Part shown: piece after piece, positions 25,067 to 35,105 of the stretch | Position numbering within the stretch: the stretch's first letter is position 1 | How the letters are laid out: each line of letters starts with the position of its first letter | Source: an uncultured Campylobacter sp. | GTDB taxonomy: Bacteria > Campylobacterota > Campylobacteria > Campylobacterales > Campylobacteraceae | Length of the DNA stretch: 52,199 nt | Direction: 5' to 3' | NCBI RefSeq assembly: GCF_938041645.1 | Contig: NZ_CALIST010000063.1 | Coordinates: forward strand, 1-52,199 | Notes under the pieces: model-generated | Database searches by the model: none | Told to the model about the DNA's origin: nothing | Seen by the model: only the letters and a program-made list of their open reading frames with translations | Made by a program: the position numbers and the translations under genes

Positions 25067-28000
25067 ATGAAAGTTAAGAGTTTTAGCTTTGCGCCCATTT
25101 TGGCGCTGTTGTTTTGTTTCGCGACGGGAGTATTCGCAGATGATAGCAGGTCGAACGTGAAGATAAATCCTGCTACCCCAATAAGCAACGAGTATCGTGA
25201 CGATGGCGTGCTGGACGGAAGGAGAGGTGGTTGGACTTGGCACGAAGATCAGGGTTTGTATAATTTCACCACTATAAAAAATCGGTCTGACGAATTAAAC
25301 CAAAAGCCGATAGTTAGATTCGGCGGTGCGGGCACATACGTCTTTGGAGACTACGCCGTGACCGGAAAGCCGGTGATTAGTTTAAGCTGGCCTTCTGCTT
25401 TAGGCTATGGTTACATGTGGGGAGCAAAAGGTACATACATTAAAGATGACGGCGACGGACAGTTTTATTTGAATAGTTCAAAAGCTGTTTTGAGGCTTCC
25501 TAAGGGCGTGACTAAAAACGATATAGTCTATGCGAGACTTTATTGGCAGGGAAATATATTCAGCACGACTGATTTTAACAGCAAAGCAGAATACGACAGC
25601 CTAGACGGAAAAAAAGATACCGGTTTTGCTAAGTGGTATACATGGGTGAAATTTAAAATGAAAAGCTCGAAAGGTAAAGCTAGCATAATAAAAGATGTTC
25701 AGAGAGATAGATGCGAAGGAACGGCTGCTTGGAACTTTTTGGCAAAATCTCGCAAGCCCTTACGTTTGCGTTTAAAATATGGCTGCACTAAAGATATTAC
25801 CGATCTAGTCAAGGAATATTTTAAAGATTATTCCGACAGCATTGAATTTACTGTAGGAAACGTAAGAACGAGTGATGGTGAGGATCAAAGCGGTGCAGAT
25901 TTTACCAATTTAGAGTTCAACAGCGTTCGTATTGGGCCGTACGGCGGATGGGGAATAATCGTAGTATATGATAAAACCGCCAACTCCAGAAGGGATTTGC
26001 TAAATAATTTACAATCTAACGATAGCGTAACGGGTCAAAAAATGACTTATAAAGAGGCCGTAGAATATAAAAATAAATATTTTAAACCAAAAAACGTAAC
26101 TATTTACGGCGATTATTTTGTCGTCACCCCTTGGAAGGATGGAGGATATACGCCTATAAACATTAACGCTACCATCAGTGGATTTTATACACCTAGAAGT
26201 GGGTCCGTAAATGCAAAGCTAGGGTTTTTAGGGTTTGGTGGCGAGAGACAAATGACCTCCGACGAGTATTTTAAAGTTCAACACAAAGGAACTGCACAAA
26301 TGGATTCGCTATACGGATCCAGTGGGGTTAATCAACGGTTAGCTAACGATCGCGCTAATATATACGACGGCTCTGTCGCTTTACTTATAAATGATAACGG
26401 CACCTATAAGTATAGCTATCCATACGGCACCGGTTATTTAGGTGGATTTGATCTGGACGAATTCGATATCGGTTCAAAGATGAAGAATGCGCAATCTAGT
26501 CTAAACATCTCTTTGGGTGCGGCGTATGAAGATCTCAACGGAGGTCAAGCCGATCAAAACTTCATAAGTATGATTGCTATTTCCGCCGATTTGTATGTCC
26601 CTCAAATGTGCTATCAGTATGAGGTATATAACGCCGCTAACTGGGTTAAATTCTTTGATAATGATGGTAACCGAAGAAGCGAAGAGGATGTAAAAAAACT
26701 ACATGAACCTCCTGAGCAGATCAAAAACCCGGTAGTTGCGGGTGAAAATATCTATTATAGAATGAAATTTGAAAATAGATTGAATGGCGGCGATAGCGAA
26801 GATGCAGCAGGTGCGGTAGTATCGATCGACTTTGGTCAAGCCGGCGCTACCTATACCAAAGATAGCGCTACTATAAATAACGAGCTAGTCGTAAATGATC
26901 CTATCACTACCACTACAAATACCATACCTGCGGCGGCAGCCGATGAACTAGTCTATTTACGCGATGGTCAAAAGGGTGCATACGAGACTATGAAAGACGT
27001 CATAAAAGGTGGCACTCCAAACGTTACGAAGGCTATTTATAAAGATAGGCAGTTTACTGCGCTTGACGGTAATATATTGAAATTTTATATAGGTCAAGGC
27101 GCGGGAGACTTAACCCCCTCTTCAACACCAGGCGGCAGCCCTGTACCCGTAGGCGGTTTAATGCAACCGGGTAAAGCGGCATACGGCGAGTTTAATGCTA
27201 CCGTAAATACGGGTGCAACCATATTGCAGGCTCCTGCCGTGACACTAAGTTATAAGATGAGCTTAGATATAGGCGGCGGTCAGCGAGTCTTCATAGAGAT
27301 GGATAGCGCTTCCGAGCTTGAATTATGCGACGCGACAAAGGTTTCTAAAAGCGTTAATATCCTACCTTTAAGCGGTTTACAGGTAGTCAATAAGAATTTT
27401 AGTAAAAATGACGACGACGATAGGCTATATACTCAAATCTCCGATAAGCCTTTCGATGCGAAACTCATCTTTAGACCGGATTATGAGAGCCAATTTTGTA
27501 AGAAGTATAAGGATGATACCGGTAAATGCGAGGAATACATCGACGCAGCCGCAAATTCTCCTTACTTCAAAAAAGATCCGAATACCGGCAAGCTCGTATA
27601 TATCGGTAGTGAGGCTAGAAAGCTTGAGAAATTCGACTTGAGCGGTAAATTGTATTTATCCGTTGTCAGGGCGAGAAATGCCGCTACTACCTCGGATAAA
27701 GTTGCCGATAGCGATAAGGGGAATAGCGCAGTTTACTCATGCCGATCCGTAACCGATTCCTTAAAAATTCCGTTTAAGATGAAGGACAAAACCGATTACA
27801 CTATCGATAAGGAAGTGGATTTTAAAGGAAAAAGTATTTTAGAGCTAAACGATATAGAGATAGGAGATGCGTATCAGGGTCTTACATTTATGCTTAGCTA
27901 TCGTCCGGATAATCAAGTTGCCTCAGGATCCGATTTAGATCAGTATATAAAAAACAAAGATTTAAATAACAGCGATCCTAAGGCTTATTATTCGGAGCTC

Positions 28001-31000
28001 AAGAAATGGGAGCTTAAAAAGCGATATGGATATTGCGAGACAGGTGAGAATTTTAGCTGGTGCAACACAAAACTAACTGCGGAGCAAAAGAAGGACATTT
28101 GGGAGAATAAAATACAACCGGAGCTGAAGAAGCTTGAAGATAATATAAAGGCTGCTAAAGATGAGTTCGGAATTCAAATGTCAAAAGACGGCTCGTTCCA
28201 TATATGCGGTAGCGACAACTTTGTGCTTCGCCCTGCATATTTTAATGTAGATACAAAAGCGCTGAAGGATTCGGGCAAGTATAGTAAGATCGTAGATACC
28301 ACTGCGAGTGGTGATATAACCAAAAAAGGTGATGGCACCAGCGTACTTAATCCTAATAATCTGCGCGTAGGCGGCGATTATACGCAAAACGCAGATATCT
28401 TGGCTCACGTAATATCGGCCAGAAGCTATAATGACAACGGCGTACCTAACTACACAGCAGAAATCGGTGGCGATCTTGGCAATCAACGTTATCATCTGCG
28501 TAAAAGCTATGGCGCGGATTCTGATGATACTCAAGATATATCAACCAAGATTCGCGGTATTCAAACCTACTTGCGTCCGTTTATATCTAATGAATGCGCG
28601 GCTAATGTCTCTACTCAATCCTATTATGTAGATAGAAAGAATGCTTCCACTACATTAAAACGTGGCGTTAAAGAAGATAGTTGTTATGGCGGTACTGCAG
28701 TGGAATATTCCGGTGCTAAATACAATGCCGAAACAGGCAAATATGAGATTGATCCGGAAGCCATCAAAAAAGGCTCTTTTGGCAAGAGCGATGATGTCTC
28801 GTGCGTATTAAATGGCACAAGCTCGAAATTTGACGCAGCATTTAGAAGAGTATGGGATAAAAACGCCGTAAGTCTATGGGCGAATTTTAACGCTAGAAAT
28901 ATCGTAGAAGCAGGAGGCGTTGCGAAATTTGATAGCAAAGGTCATGTTCAAGGTGCATATCTTATGACTCAGTCTAGAAAAAATCCGGTAGATAAAGATA
29001 AAAGCTATGCCGTCATCTATACTGAAACCATAGGTAAAGATGCCGATAAAATTTTTAATTACTATAATGTCGGCGATGTACTCGTAAACATCTATGATAA
29101 TTCGTGGACGGATGCTTATTCCGATCAGACATACTCTAAGAAGTGGAAGAGCGCTAAATGTATCATCAATTCATCTAGCAATACTCCTAATGCTAAGGGT
29201 ATGGTAGGCTGCGACGTAGGCATGAGAATTGCTGCCAACAAAGATAAAGCGATAAATGATAATATTGTATTGCGCTACCGACCGGATCGTATCAGAGTAT
29301 CTCTCACAAGCCTTGATAACGGTGTGACAACCGGCGTAGGCGATAATAATATCTCTGGTGGAATATCTGCGTATACATATTTCAACGCTCCGGACATCGA
29401 AAACGATGTCGTAGTATATGCTGACGAAAATTCTAGCCAGAATTTAGCGGTGACGCATCAGATAAGTCAGCTAGCTAAGCTTAAGGTCAATGCAGTAGCG
29501 TATCTATCTGACAAAGTTTATAAGGATGTCATCGCTACGCTTTATGACGGATATAAAATGGAAATTGGCGACAAAGGTAAGGAGAAACTTCAAGCCGTGT
29601 GCGGATTTTCGAGCGATCTTGATTTTGCGCTAAATTTCGGATTTGATTGCGCTAACAATAGTACCGATGGGCGTTGCTCCACAGCTACCGCTAATAAGAC
29701 CGGTGGAGCTACAAATTACGTGCCATATCCTGATAAACCTGCCGTTAAATACGAGATCCCTAGCGATACGCAGTATTTTGCTAAAGATTCTGACGTATGC
29801 TTAGGCTCTACTGGATATGATAGCAGATGCTATAAATATAACGTAAGAAGCAGTAAGGGTTCTTCTAAAACTGATGAGATGCCAGACTGGGAGGAAGCCG
29901 CTTCTAGCGGTGATGCTGGTTATGGCTTACCTATACCGCTTAAAATAGCTCTTAATTACTACTCTGATGCTTCATTAAGAGGCGGGCTTATCAATAGACC
30001 GCAAGGCGGTACAGGAATTAATTATGACTCGAAGTCAAATGAATTCAGAATTTTAGCGCAAGGATTTAGAGAAGGACAAACTCCCGACTCGACCGTGTAT
30101 TTTAACTTCGCTAGGATGCATAAAACCCCTAGCACCCCGGTGCTTATCTATGCTAGTGACTTTGATATTCAAGACGGAACCGCTCTTAAGACCTTTGGAA
30201 AGTTTTGGCCATCGAAATTCGATAGCTCATACAAAGCTATCTCTGATACCGACTCTGAGGACTACAATAAAACCGATATAAAGCTGTCTAAGGAAGATTT
30301 CGATGTCTTTATTACTAGAAAGGTTAGCGAGACCAGAGCTGCAAGTAAGGCTGCTTATATAGCCGCCGCTAATTCTAATAGCAAAACTTACGCAACCGGC
30401 AAGACCGTTACAGATTTTAGCGATAATGTAGGCACTTACGCCCTATTTGTCTATGGTACATCGTACGATAAAAGTTTGGGGGCTATAGTGCAGCAAGCTA
30501 CTACTGGGACTCCAATATCTGTTCCTATTTACACGCAAATCTATTGTGGTAGAACCGATAAGTGCTCGAATATGCCTGCGCCTAGCGATAGTTTGGCCTA
30601 CGAGGTTCCGGTTGCGAATGTCTCGGGCAAGGTTAAAGCCTCGAATATATTTACCGTGCTAGCGGCTCAAGATCATAGCTTAACTGACTTTACGAAGTTT
30701 GTAGTAAATACGAAAGCTACTTTAAATAACATAGACGAGGAGTTTGTGAGCGACTACGATAGTCTTACTAAGGTTGGCGACGTAAATGTGGATATCAGCA
30801 GGGCCAATGTGGTAAAAAATGGCCGAGAGAATATAACCATCAGTGGCACTGCAGCAGGTCATGCTACAATACGTATCATTACTAATCCATGGCTTATTCA
30901 TACTCCAGCCTTAAATGATAAGACTATGTTTACTGCAAATGATGGAGGAGCCTACTCTAAAAAGTATCCAGGCGTACGACAGTATTATAATCCTCTTCGT

Positions 31001-31186
31001 GTACATATAAAGCAGTCTAAACCTACGGTCTGGGGCGGTGAAGGTCAGGTTAAATCGGGCATAGCGGATGATGTAGGATCGTTCGCTGGTGGTAGCTCGT
31101 CAGACAATAGTACTAGCGATACTTCGACTAGAATTCTAGATTCTGGCGATGTTCGCGATATCTACAATCAAAAGACCGATTGGTAG
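25067..31186 (+). CDS. Giant secreted protein, possible pilus-associated adhesin
   Basis: A 2039-residue protein that I do not recognise as a whole. A signal peptide (MKVKSFSFAP... VFA) would be cut after Ala24. The rest looks like a chain of beta-rich extracellular domains with many Asp, Asn, Gly and Ser residues and scattered Cys. The block VVAGENIYYRMKFENRL (from about residue 555) resembles the start of DUF11-like beta-sandwich modules. The C-terminus is Ser/Thr/Asp-rich, with no sorting signal, transmembrane helix or autotransporter barrel that I can see. Base composition is visibly more AT-rich than in flanking housekeeping genes. Its place after three minor-pilin-like genes recalls PilY1. 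It has its own ribosome site and terminator. Confidence 0.85.
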   Translation: MKVKSFSFAPILALLFCFATGVFADDSRSNVKINPATPISNEYRDDGVLDGRRGGWTWHEDQGLYNFTTIKNRSDELNQKPIVRFGGAGTYVFGDYAVTGKPVISLSWPSALGYGYMWGAKGTYIKDDGDGQFYLNSSKAVLRLPKGVTKNDIVYARLYWQGNIFSTTDFNSKAEYDSLDGKKDTGFAKWYTWVKFKMKSSKGKASIIKDVQRDRCEGTAAWNFLAKSRKPLRLRLKYGCTKDITDLVKEYFKDYSDSIEFTVGNVRTSDGEDQSGADFTNLEFNSVRIGPYGGWGIIVVYDKTANSRRDLLNNLQSNDSVTGQKMTYKEAVEYKNKYFKPKNVTIYGDYFVVTPWKDGGYTPININATISGFYTPRSGSVNAKLGFLGFGGERQMTSDEYFKVQHKGTAQMDSLYGSSGVNQRLANDRANIYDGSVALLINDNGTYKYSYPYGTGYLGGFDLDEFDIGSKMKNAQSSLNISLGAAYEDLNGGQADQNFISMIAISADLYVPQMCYQYEVYNAANWVKFFDNDGNRRSEEDVKKLHEPPEQIKNPVVAGENIYYRMKFENRLNGGDSEDAAGAVVSIDFGQAGATYTKDSATINNELVVNDPITTTTNTIPAAAADELVYLRDGQKGAYETMKDVIKGGTPNVTKAIYKDRQFTALDGNILKFYIGQGAGDLTPSSTPGGSPVPVGGLMQPGKAAYGEFNATVNTGATILQAPAVTLSYKMSLDIGGGQRVFIEMDSASELELCDATKVSKSVNILPLSGLQVVNKNFSKNDDDDRLYTQISDKPFDAKLIFRPDYESQFCKKYKDDTGKCEEYIDAAANSPYFKKDPNTGKLVYIGSEARKLEKFDLSGKLYLSVVRARNAATTSDKVADSDKGNSAVYSCRSVTDSLKIPFKMKDKTDYTIDKEVDFKGKSILELNDIEIGDAYQGLTFMLSYRPDNQVASGSDLDQYIKNKDLNNSDPKAYYSELKKWELKKRYGYCETGENFSWCNTKLTAEQKKDIWENKIQPELKKLEDNIKAAKDEFGIQMSKDGSFHICGSDNFVLRPAYFNVDTKALKDSGKYSKIVDTTASGDITKKGDGTSVLNPNNLRVGGDYTQNADILAHVISARSYNDNGVPNYTAEIGGDLGNQRYHLRKSYGADSDDTQDISTKIRGIQTYLRPFISNECAANVSTQSYYVDRKNASTTLKRGVKEDSCYGGTAVEYSGAKYNAETGKYEIDPEAIKKGSFGKSDDVSCVLNGTSSKFDAAFRRVWDKNAVSLWANFNARNIVEAGGVAKFDSKGHVQGAYLMTQSRKNPVDKDKSYAVIYTETIGKDADKIFNYYNVGDVLVNIYDNSWTDAYSDQTYSKKWKSAKCIINSSSNTPNAKGMVGCDVGMRIAANKDKAINDNIVLRYRPDRIRVSLTSLDNGVTTGVGDNNISGGISAYTYFNAPDIENDVVVYADENSSQNLAVTHQISQLAKLKVNAVAYLSDKVYKDVIATLYDGYKMEIGDKGKEKLQAVCGFSSDLDFALNFGFDCANNSTDGRCSTATANKTGGATNYVPYPDKPAVKYEIPSDTQYFAKDSDVCLGSTGYDSRCYKYNVRSSKGSSKTDEMPDWEEAASSGDAGYGLPIPLKIALNYYSDASLRGGLINRPQGGTGINYDSKSNEFRILAQGFREGQTPDSTVYFNFARMHKTPSTPVLIYASDFDIQDGTALKTFGKFWPSKFDSSYKAISDTDSEDYNKTDIKLSKEDFDVFITRKVSETRAASKAAYIAAANSNSKTYATGKTVTDFSDNVGTYALFVYGTSYDKSLGAIVQQATTGTPISVPIYTQIYCGRTDKCSNMPAPSDSLAYEVPVANVSGKVKASNIFTVLAAQDHSLTDFTKFVVNTKATLNNIDEEFVSDYDSLTKVGDVNVDISRANVVKNGRENITISGTAAGHATIRIITNPWLIHTPALNDKTMFTANDGGAYSKKYPGVRQYYNPLRVHIKQSKPTVWGGEGQVKSGIADDVGSFAGGSSSDNSTSDTSTRILDSGDVRDIYNQKTDW

Positions 31187-31210
31187 TATCAGCGTTAAGC
31201 TCGTAACATA

Positions 31211-31239
31211 AAGGCTAGCCTTCTGGCTAGCCTTTTTTT
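31211..31239 (+). terminator. Strong terminator of the giant gene
   Basis: AAGGCTAGCC (31211-31220) and GGCTAGCCTT (31225-31234) pair perfectly around TTCT, ending in seven T. This is a classic Rho-independent terminator. Confidence 0.92.
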
Positions 31240-31240
31240 A

Positions 31241-31802
31241 TGGGTGGAATTTTGGTTTTCTTGGCGACAAATATTTTGGAATTTTGCTTTGCAAATTTTT
31301 GTCTGTAAATTCCATGAGATAGAATTTCTTTGAAATTTTAAATTGCGAAATTTTGCTATAAAACTTGGCGGTAAAATTTATTCATTGAGATTTGTGCGCC
31401 GTAACGGCATAGAATTGCGCGCTAATCCCAAGCGGTAGAATTTCAAAGTAAAATTTTATATGACGATCATCCTCCCGTTTATTAAAATTCTCAACCATCA
31501 GCATTGTAAGTTTCGCGTAGCGTAATCACGCAAGGCTTATTACAATTTTTTGTTACGTGAAATTTTACATTTCAATATAGCCGCAGAATTTCCGTTCGTA
31601 AATAGCGTCTAATTCTTGCCGTCAAACTCCGTTGTGGCAAAGCATGCCACTTAATAATTTTTTAAAATTCTATCGCCCGTGGCGGCTTACGAATTTTACT
31701 TCGTTGTATAAATTTTTAGTTCGTAAATATCGCCTCCTCATTTACCCATTTTTAAATGAAATTTCGGCACAATGCGGCTTAAAATTTCGTCAGGAAAGCC
31801 AC
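31241..31802. other. Non-coding DNA before lepA
   Basis: A reading frame open from 31632 runs into lepA, but its first 57 codons look like chance. The region is rich in GAATTT and AAATTTT words. I saw no RNA gene and no clear promoter. Confidence 0.5.
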
Positions 31803-33599
31803 TTGAAAACAAAAAATATCAGAAATTTCAGCATCATCGCGCATATCGACCACGGCAAATCCACGCTCGCAGACCGCCTGATTAGCGAGTGTAACGCCGT
31901 TGAGGCGCGCCAGATGAGCAGCCAGATCATGGATACGATGGATATCGAAAAGGAGCGCGGCATCACGATCAAGGCGCAGTCCGTGCGGCTCGAGTATGAG
32001 CTTGGCGGAGAGAAATACGTTTTAAATTTAATCGACACTCCGGGCCACGTAGATTTTAGCTATGAGGTCTCGCGCTCGCTGGCTAGCTGCGAGGGGGCGA
32101 TCCTCGTCGTGGATGCGAGCCAGGGCGTGCAGGCGCAGACCATCGCAAACGTCTATATCGCGCTGCAGCACAATCTTGAAATCATCCCCGTACTTAACAA
32201 AATCGATCTGCCCGCCGCCGATCCGCAGCGCGTAAAAGAGGAGATCGAGCACGTCATCGGGCTTGATTGCAGCAGCGCGATCGAGGTCAGCGCCAAAACG
32301 GGTGCGGGTATCAAGGAGCTTTTAGAGGCGATAATCACTCGCATCCCCGCGCCCAAAACGGACGACGCTGCGCCGCTTAAGGCGCTTATCTACGACAGCT
32401 GGTTCGATAACTACCTAGGCGCGCTCGCGCTTGTTAGGCTCTACGACGGCGTGCTGAAAAAGGGCGACGAGGTCTATATCATGGGTAGCGAGAACCGCCA
32501 CGAGGTGCTTGATCTGATGTATCCCAACCCGCTCGCGCCTGCCAAAACCCGCGAGCTTAGCAGCGGCGAAGTGGGCATCGTCGTGATGGGGCTAAAAAAC
32601 GTCGCCGACGTGCAGGTGGGCGATACGATCACGCTTTTTAAAAAACGCGCCGCCGAGCCGGTGGGCGGATTTGAGAAGGCCAAGCCCTTCGTGTTTGCGG
32701 GCATCTATCCCGTGCAGACCGATAAATTTGAAGATCTGCGCGACGCTTTGGACAAGCTCAGCTTAAACGATAGCTCGCTTAGCTACGAGCCCGAGACGTC
32801 GCTCGCGCTAGGATTTGGCTTTCGCGTCGGGTTTTTGGGGCTACTGCATATGGAGGTCGTGAAGGAGCGGCTCGAGCGCGAGTTTGATCTCGATCTCATC
32901 GCCACGGCGCCGACCGTCACATACGCCGTGTATCTCACGGACGGCTCGTGCGTGCGGATACACAGCCCCAGCGAGCTTCCTGCGCCAAATTTCATCGAGC
33001 GCATCGAGGAGCCCTACGTCAGGGCGACCATCATCACCCCGAGCGAGTTTTTGGGCAATCTCATCAGCCTTTTAAATTTGCGCCGCGGCATCCAAACCAA
33101 GATGGATTACATCACGCCTGAGCGCGTCCTGCTTGAATACGACGTGCCGACAAACGAGATCATAATGGACTTTTACGACAAGCTCAAGTCATGCACCAAG
33201 GGATATGCGAGCTTTGATTACGAACCGATCGATTACAGGCGTGGCGATCTCGTAAAGCTCGACATCCGCGTCGCGGGCGAAGCGGTCGATGCGCTCTCGA
33301 TCATCGTGCCCGCCTCAAAGGCCGAATCTAAGGGGCGCGATCTCGTCAAAGCGATGAAGGAGATCGTGCCGCGGCAGCTTTTTGAGGTCGCGATTCAAGC
33401 AAGCATCGGCAACAAGATCATCGCGCGCGAAAACGTCCGCGCCATGGGCAAAAACGTGACCGCCAAGTGCTACGGCGGCGACATCACGCGCAAGCGCAAG
33501 CTGCTCGAGAAGCAAAAAGAGGGCAAGAAGCGCATGAAAGCAATCGGTAAGGTAAATCTGCCGAGTGAGGCGTTTTTAAGCGTGCTAAAGATCGATTAA
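31803..33599 (+). CDS. lepA: Elongation factor 4 (back-translocase)
   Basis: A 598-residue LepA/EF4, a GTPase that acts on stalled ribosomes. G-motifs are visible at the N-terminus: DHGKST (G1), DTPGHVDF (G3) and NKIDLP (G4). The C-terminal block ends with GKKRMKAIGKVNLPSEAF, the family signature. I place the start at the TTG at 31803 (LKTKNIRNFSII), with AGGAAA upstream, because this gives the normal family length; the frame stays open for 57 further codons of unlikely sequence. It is a single gene. Confidence 0.95.
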   Translation: MKTKNIRNFSIIAHIDHGKSTLADRLISECNAVEARQMSSQIMDTMDIEKERGITIKAQSVRLEYELGGEKYVLNLIDTPGHVDFSYEVSRSLASCEGAILVVDASQGVQAQTIANVYIALQHNLEIIPVLNKIDLPAADPQRVKEEIEHVIGLDCSSAIEVSAKTGAGIKELLEAIITRIPAPKTDDAAPLKALIYDSWFDNYLGALALVRLYDGVLKKGDEVYIMGSENRHEVLDLMYPNPLAPAKTRELSSGEVGIVVMGLKNVADVQVGDTITLFKKRAAEPVGGFEKAKPFVFAGIYPVQTDKFEDLRDALDKLSLNDSSLSYEPETSLALGFGFRVGFLGLLHMEVVKERLEREFDLDLIATAPTVTYAVYLTDGSCVRIHSPSELPAPNFIERIEEPYVRATIITPSEFLGNLISLLNLRRGIQTKMDYITPERVLLEYDVPTNEIIMDFYDKLKSCTKGYASFDYEPIDYRRGDLVKLDIRVAGEAVDALSIIVPASKAESKGRDLVKAMKEIVPRQLFEVAIQASIGNKIIARENVRAMGKNVTAKCYGGDITRKRKLLEKQKEGKKRMKAIGKVNLPSEAFLSVLKID

Positions 33600-34203
33600 A
33601 TTTAGCGCGCGGGTGATATAAATTTCATCTTTTGCCGCGCGGCCGTAAAATTTGATTTTAAATTTTGACGATCGCGCGGGCGGTTTAAATTTAGCGGCTC
33701 GTCGTTTGGTATGAAATTTTGCCTTTAAATTTAACGATCTTAAGAGACGATTTAAATTTTATGACTGCGCGGCGTTTAAGTTCTATCGCTCGTGCCCAAG
33801 CTGATACATTCGCTGCTGCGCACCCATTTTGCGCCGCTTTAAGCTCTAGTGCTCGCTGCTCGGTCGTAGAATTTCGCTTTAAATTAGGCTAAAATTTCGC
33901 CTTTCAAATTTAACGATCGCTCGGGCAGTTTAAATTTAGCCGCCCGCCGACCATTGCAGTCGCGTCCGCGGCCCGGCTGCAAAATTTTATCCCAGCGGCG
34001 CCCGCTATGGAAATTTTATCCGCCACGGTTTTGTAAAATTTGATTAAATTTTGCCCCTTTGTCGCGTCGCGTGAAATCGTTATAGCGCAAGCGATAGCTA
34101 GAATTTATTTTGATAAATTCCATAGCCAAGCGCGGCGTATAAGAGGGCGCGCCGATAAATCCCGCAAAAGCGCTAAATTTATCGGCGCGGCAAAAGGAGA
34201 AAA
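33600..34203. repeat. Intergenic DNA built from diverged direct repeats
   Basis: Copies centred on TTTAAATTT plus ACGATC occur at about 33657-33704, 33721-33770 and 33901-33950. The first and third share ACGATCGC, CGGGC and GTTTAAATTTAGC in register over about 48 bases. A second family occurs at 33767-33795 and 33831-33859 (GTTTAAGTTCTATCGCTCG versus CTTTAAGCTCTAGTGCTCG). No gene is visible. Confidence 0.6.
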
Positions 34204-34907
34204 ATGAAATTTTTAGACCGCTTAGGCGTCGATAAGAGCAGCTTTATTGATCTGTTTTCGGCGTGTTTAGGTTGCGGCGCAAGGGTGCAAGAGGCGGCCT
34301 CAAAGCTGATCGTAAAGGGCAGGCGCTGGTCTGTGGATCTAAAGCGCGGCGAGATCAGTTTCGGCGATGATGCGCCGCGCGCTATCTGGTATATCGACAG
34401 CGAAGCAAACGCCGGCCGCACGTGGCTATTGGGATACGAAAACATAAACCGCCTTGATGAGCGGCTGCTTACTCTCGCGCGAGATGTGCACGACTTCAGC
34501 TTGCGGCATGGGCTAGCGCAGCTTAGCGCGTCTAAGCTCGCACTAAGCGCGGAGATAAACGGCCACGCTCTAAGCACGATCGCGTGCGGATTATCGCAGG
34601 AGCCCGTAATCTACTACCGCTGTCCGCACGCCGGCGGAGCTGTGTTTGTAGCGTTTGCGGCGGGCGAGTGCGTGAGCTCCGATGGCACGATCAAGCTCAG
34701 CATGGATGCAAACGAGCTATCTCTTTGGCGCGCGATTATATAGGCGTATTTCAGTTAAATCACGCCGTTTTTATTAAGGCGCTTTTACTTAGAAACGGTA
34801 CGAAATTTAGCGAAGCGGCGGGTAAGATCGTAGCAAATTTTAAAAATGACGCAGTCTTTTCGTTTGATAATTTGGGGAGGCTAAGCGAGGTAAAGTTCGC
34901 CGTATAG
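34204..34907 (+). pseudogene. DUF6882-like protein, frameshifted
   Basis: The first frame (34204-34743) starts MKFLDRLGVDKSS with a strong AAAAGGAG site. It carries RTWLLGYENIN and VIYYRCPHAGGAVFVAF, a pattern I associate with DUF6882 proteins of unknown role. It stops just after LSLWRAII. In the neighbouring frame the sequence continues as ARDYIGVFQLNHAVFIK, LLRNGTKFSEAAGKI and FSFDNLGRLSEVKF up to 34907, the expected C-terminus. One missing base in the GCGCGCG run near 34729-34735 explains it. The repaired length is about 234 residues. Family name by memory only. Confidence 0.65.
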
Positions 34908-35105
34908 AGCCGCAAATATCGCGCCGTGCATTCGCGGCTTTGAAATTTACGCCGCCAAATTTTGCCCTGCAAATTTATATCGTAGAATTTTGCAGCTTGG
35001 AATTTTGCTCGGTAAAATTTAGATCGCGGAATTCTGCCACGTAAAATTTTGTCTTAAAATTCCTCTACTCTATCCGCGCCCAAGCCTTTAAATTTTAAAC
35101 CAAAA

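Noticed and set aside
31632..31802. Upstream extension of lepA by 57 codons
   Set aside because: LepA normally begins at KNIRNFSIIAHID-like sequence; the extension has no ribosome site and looks like translated intergenic DNA.
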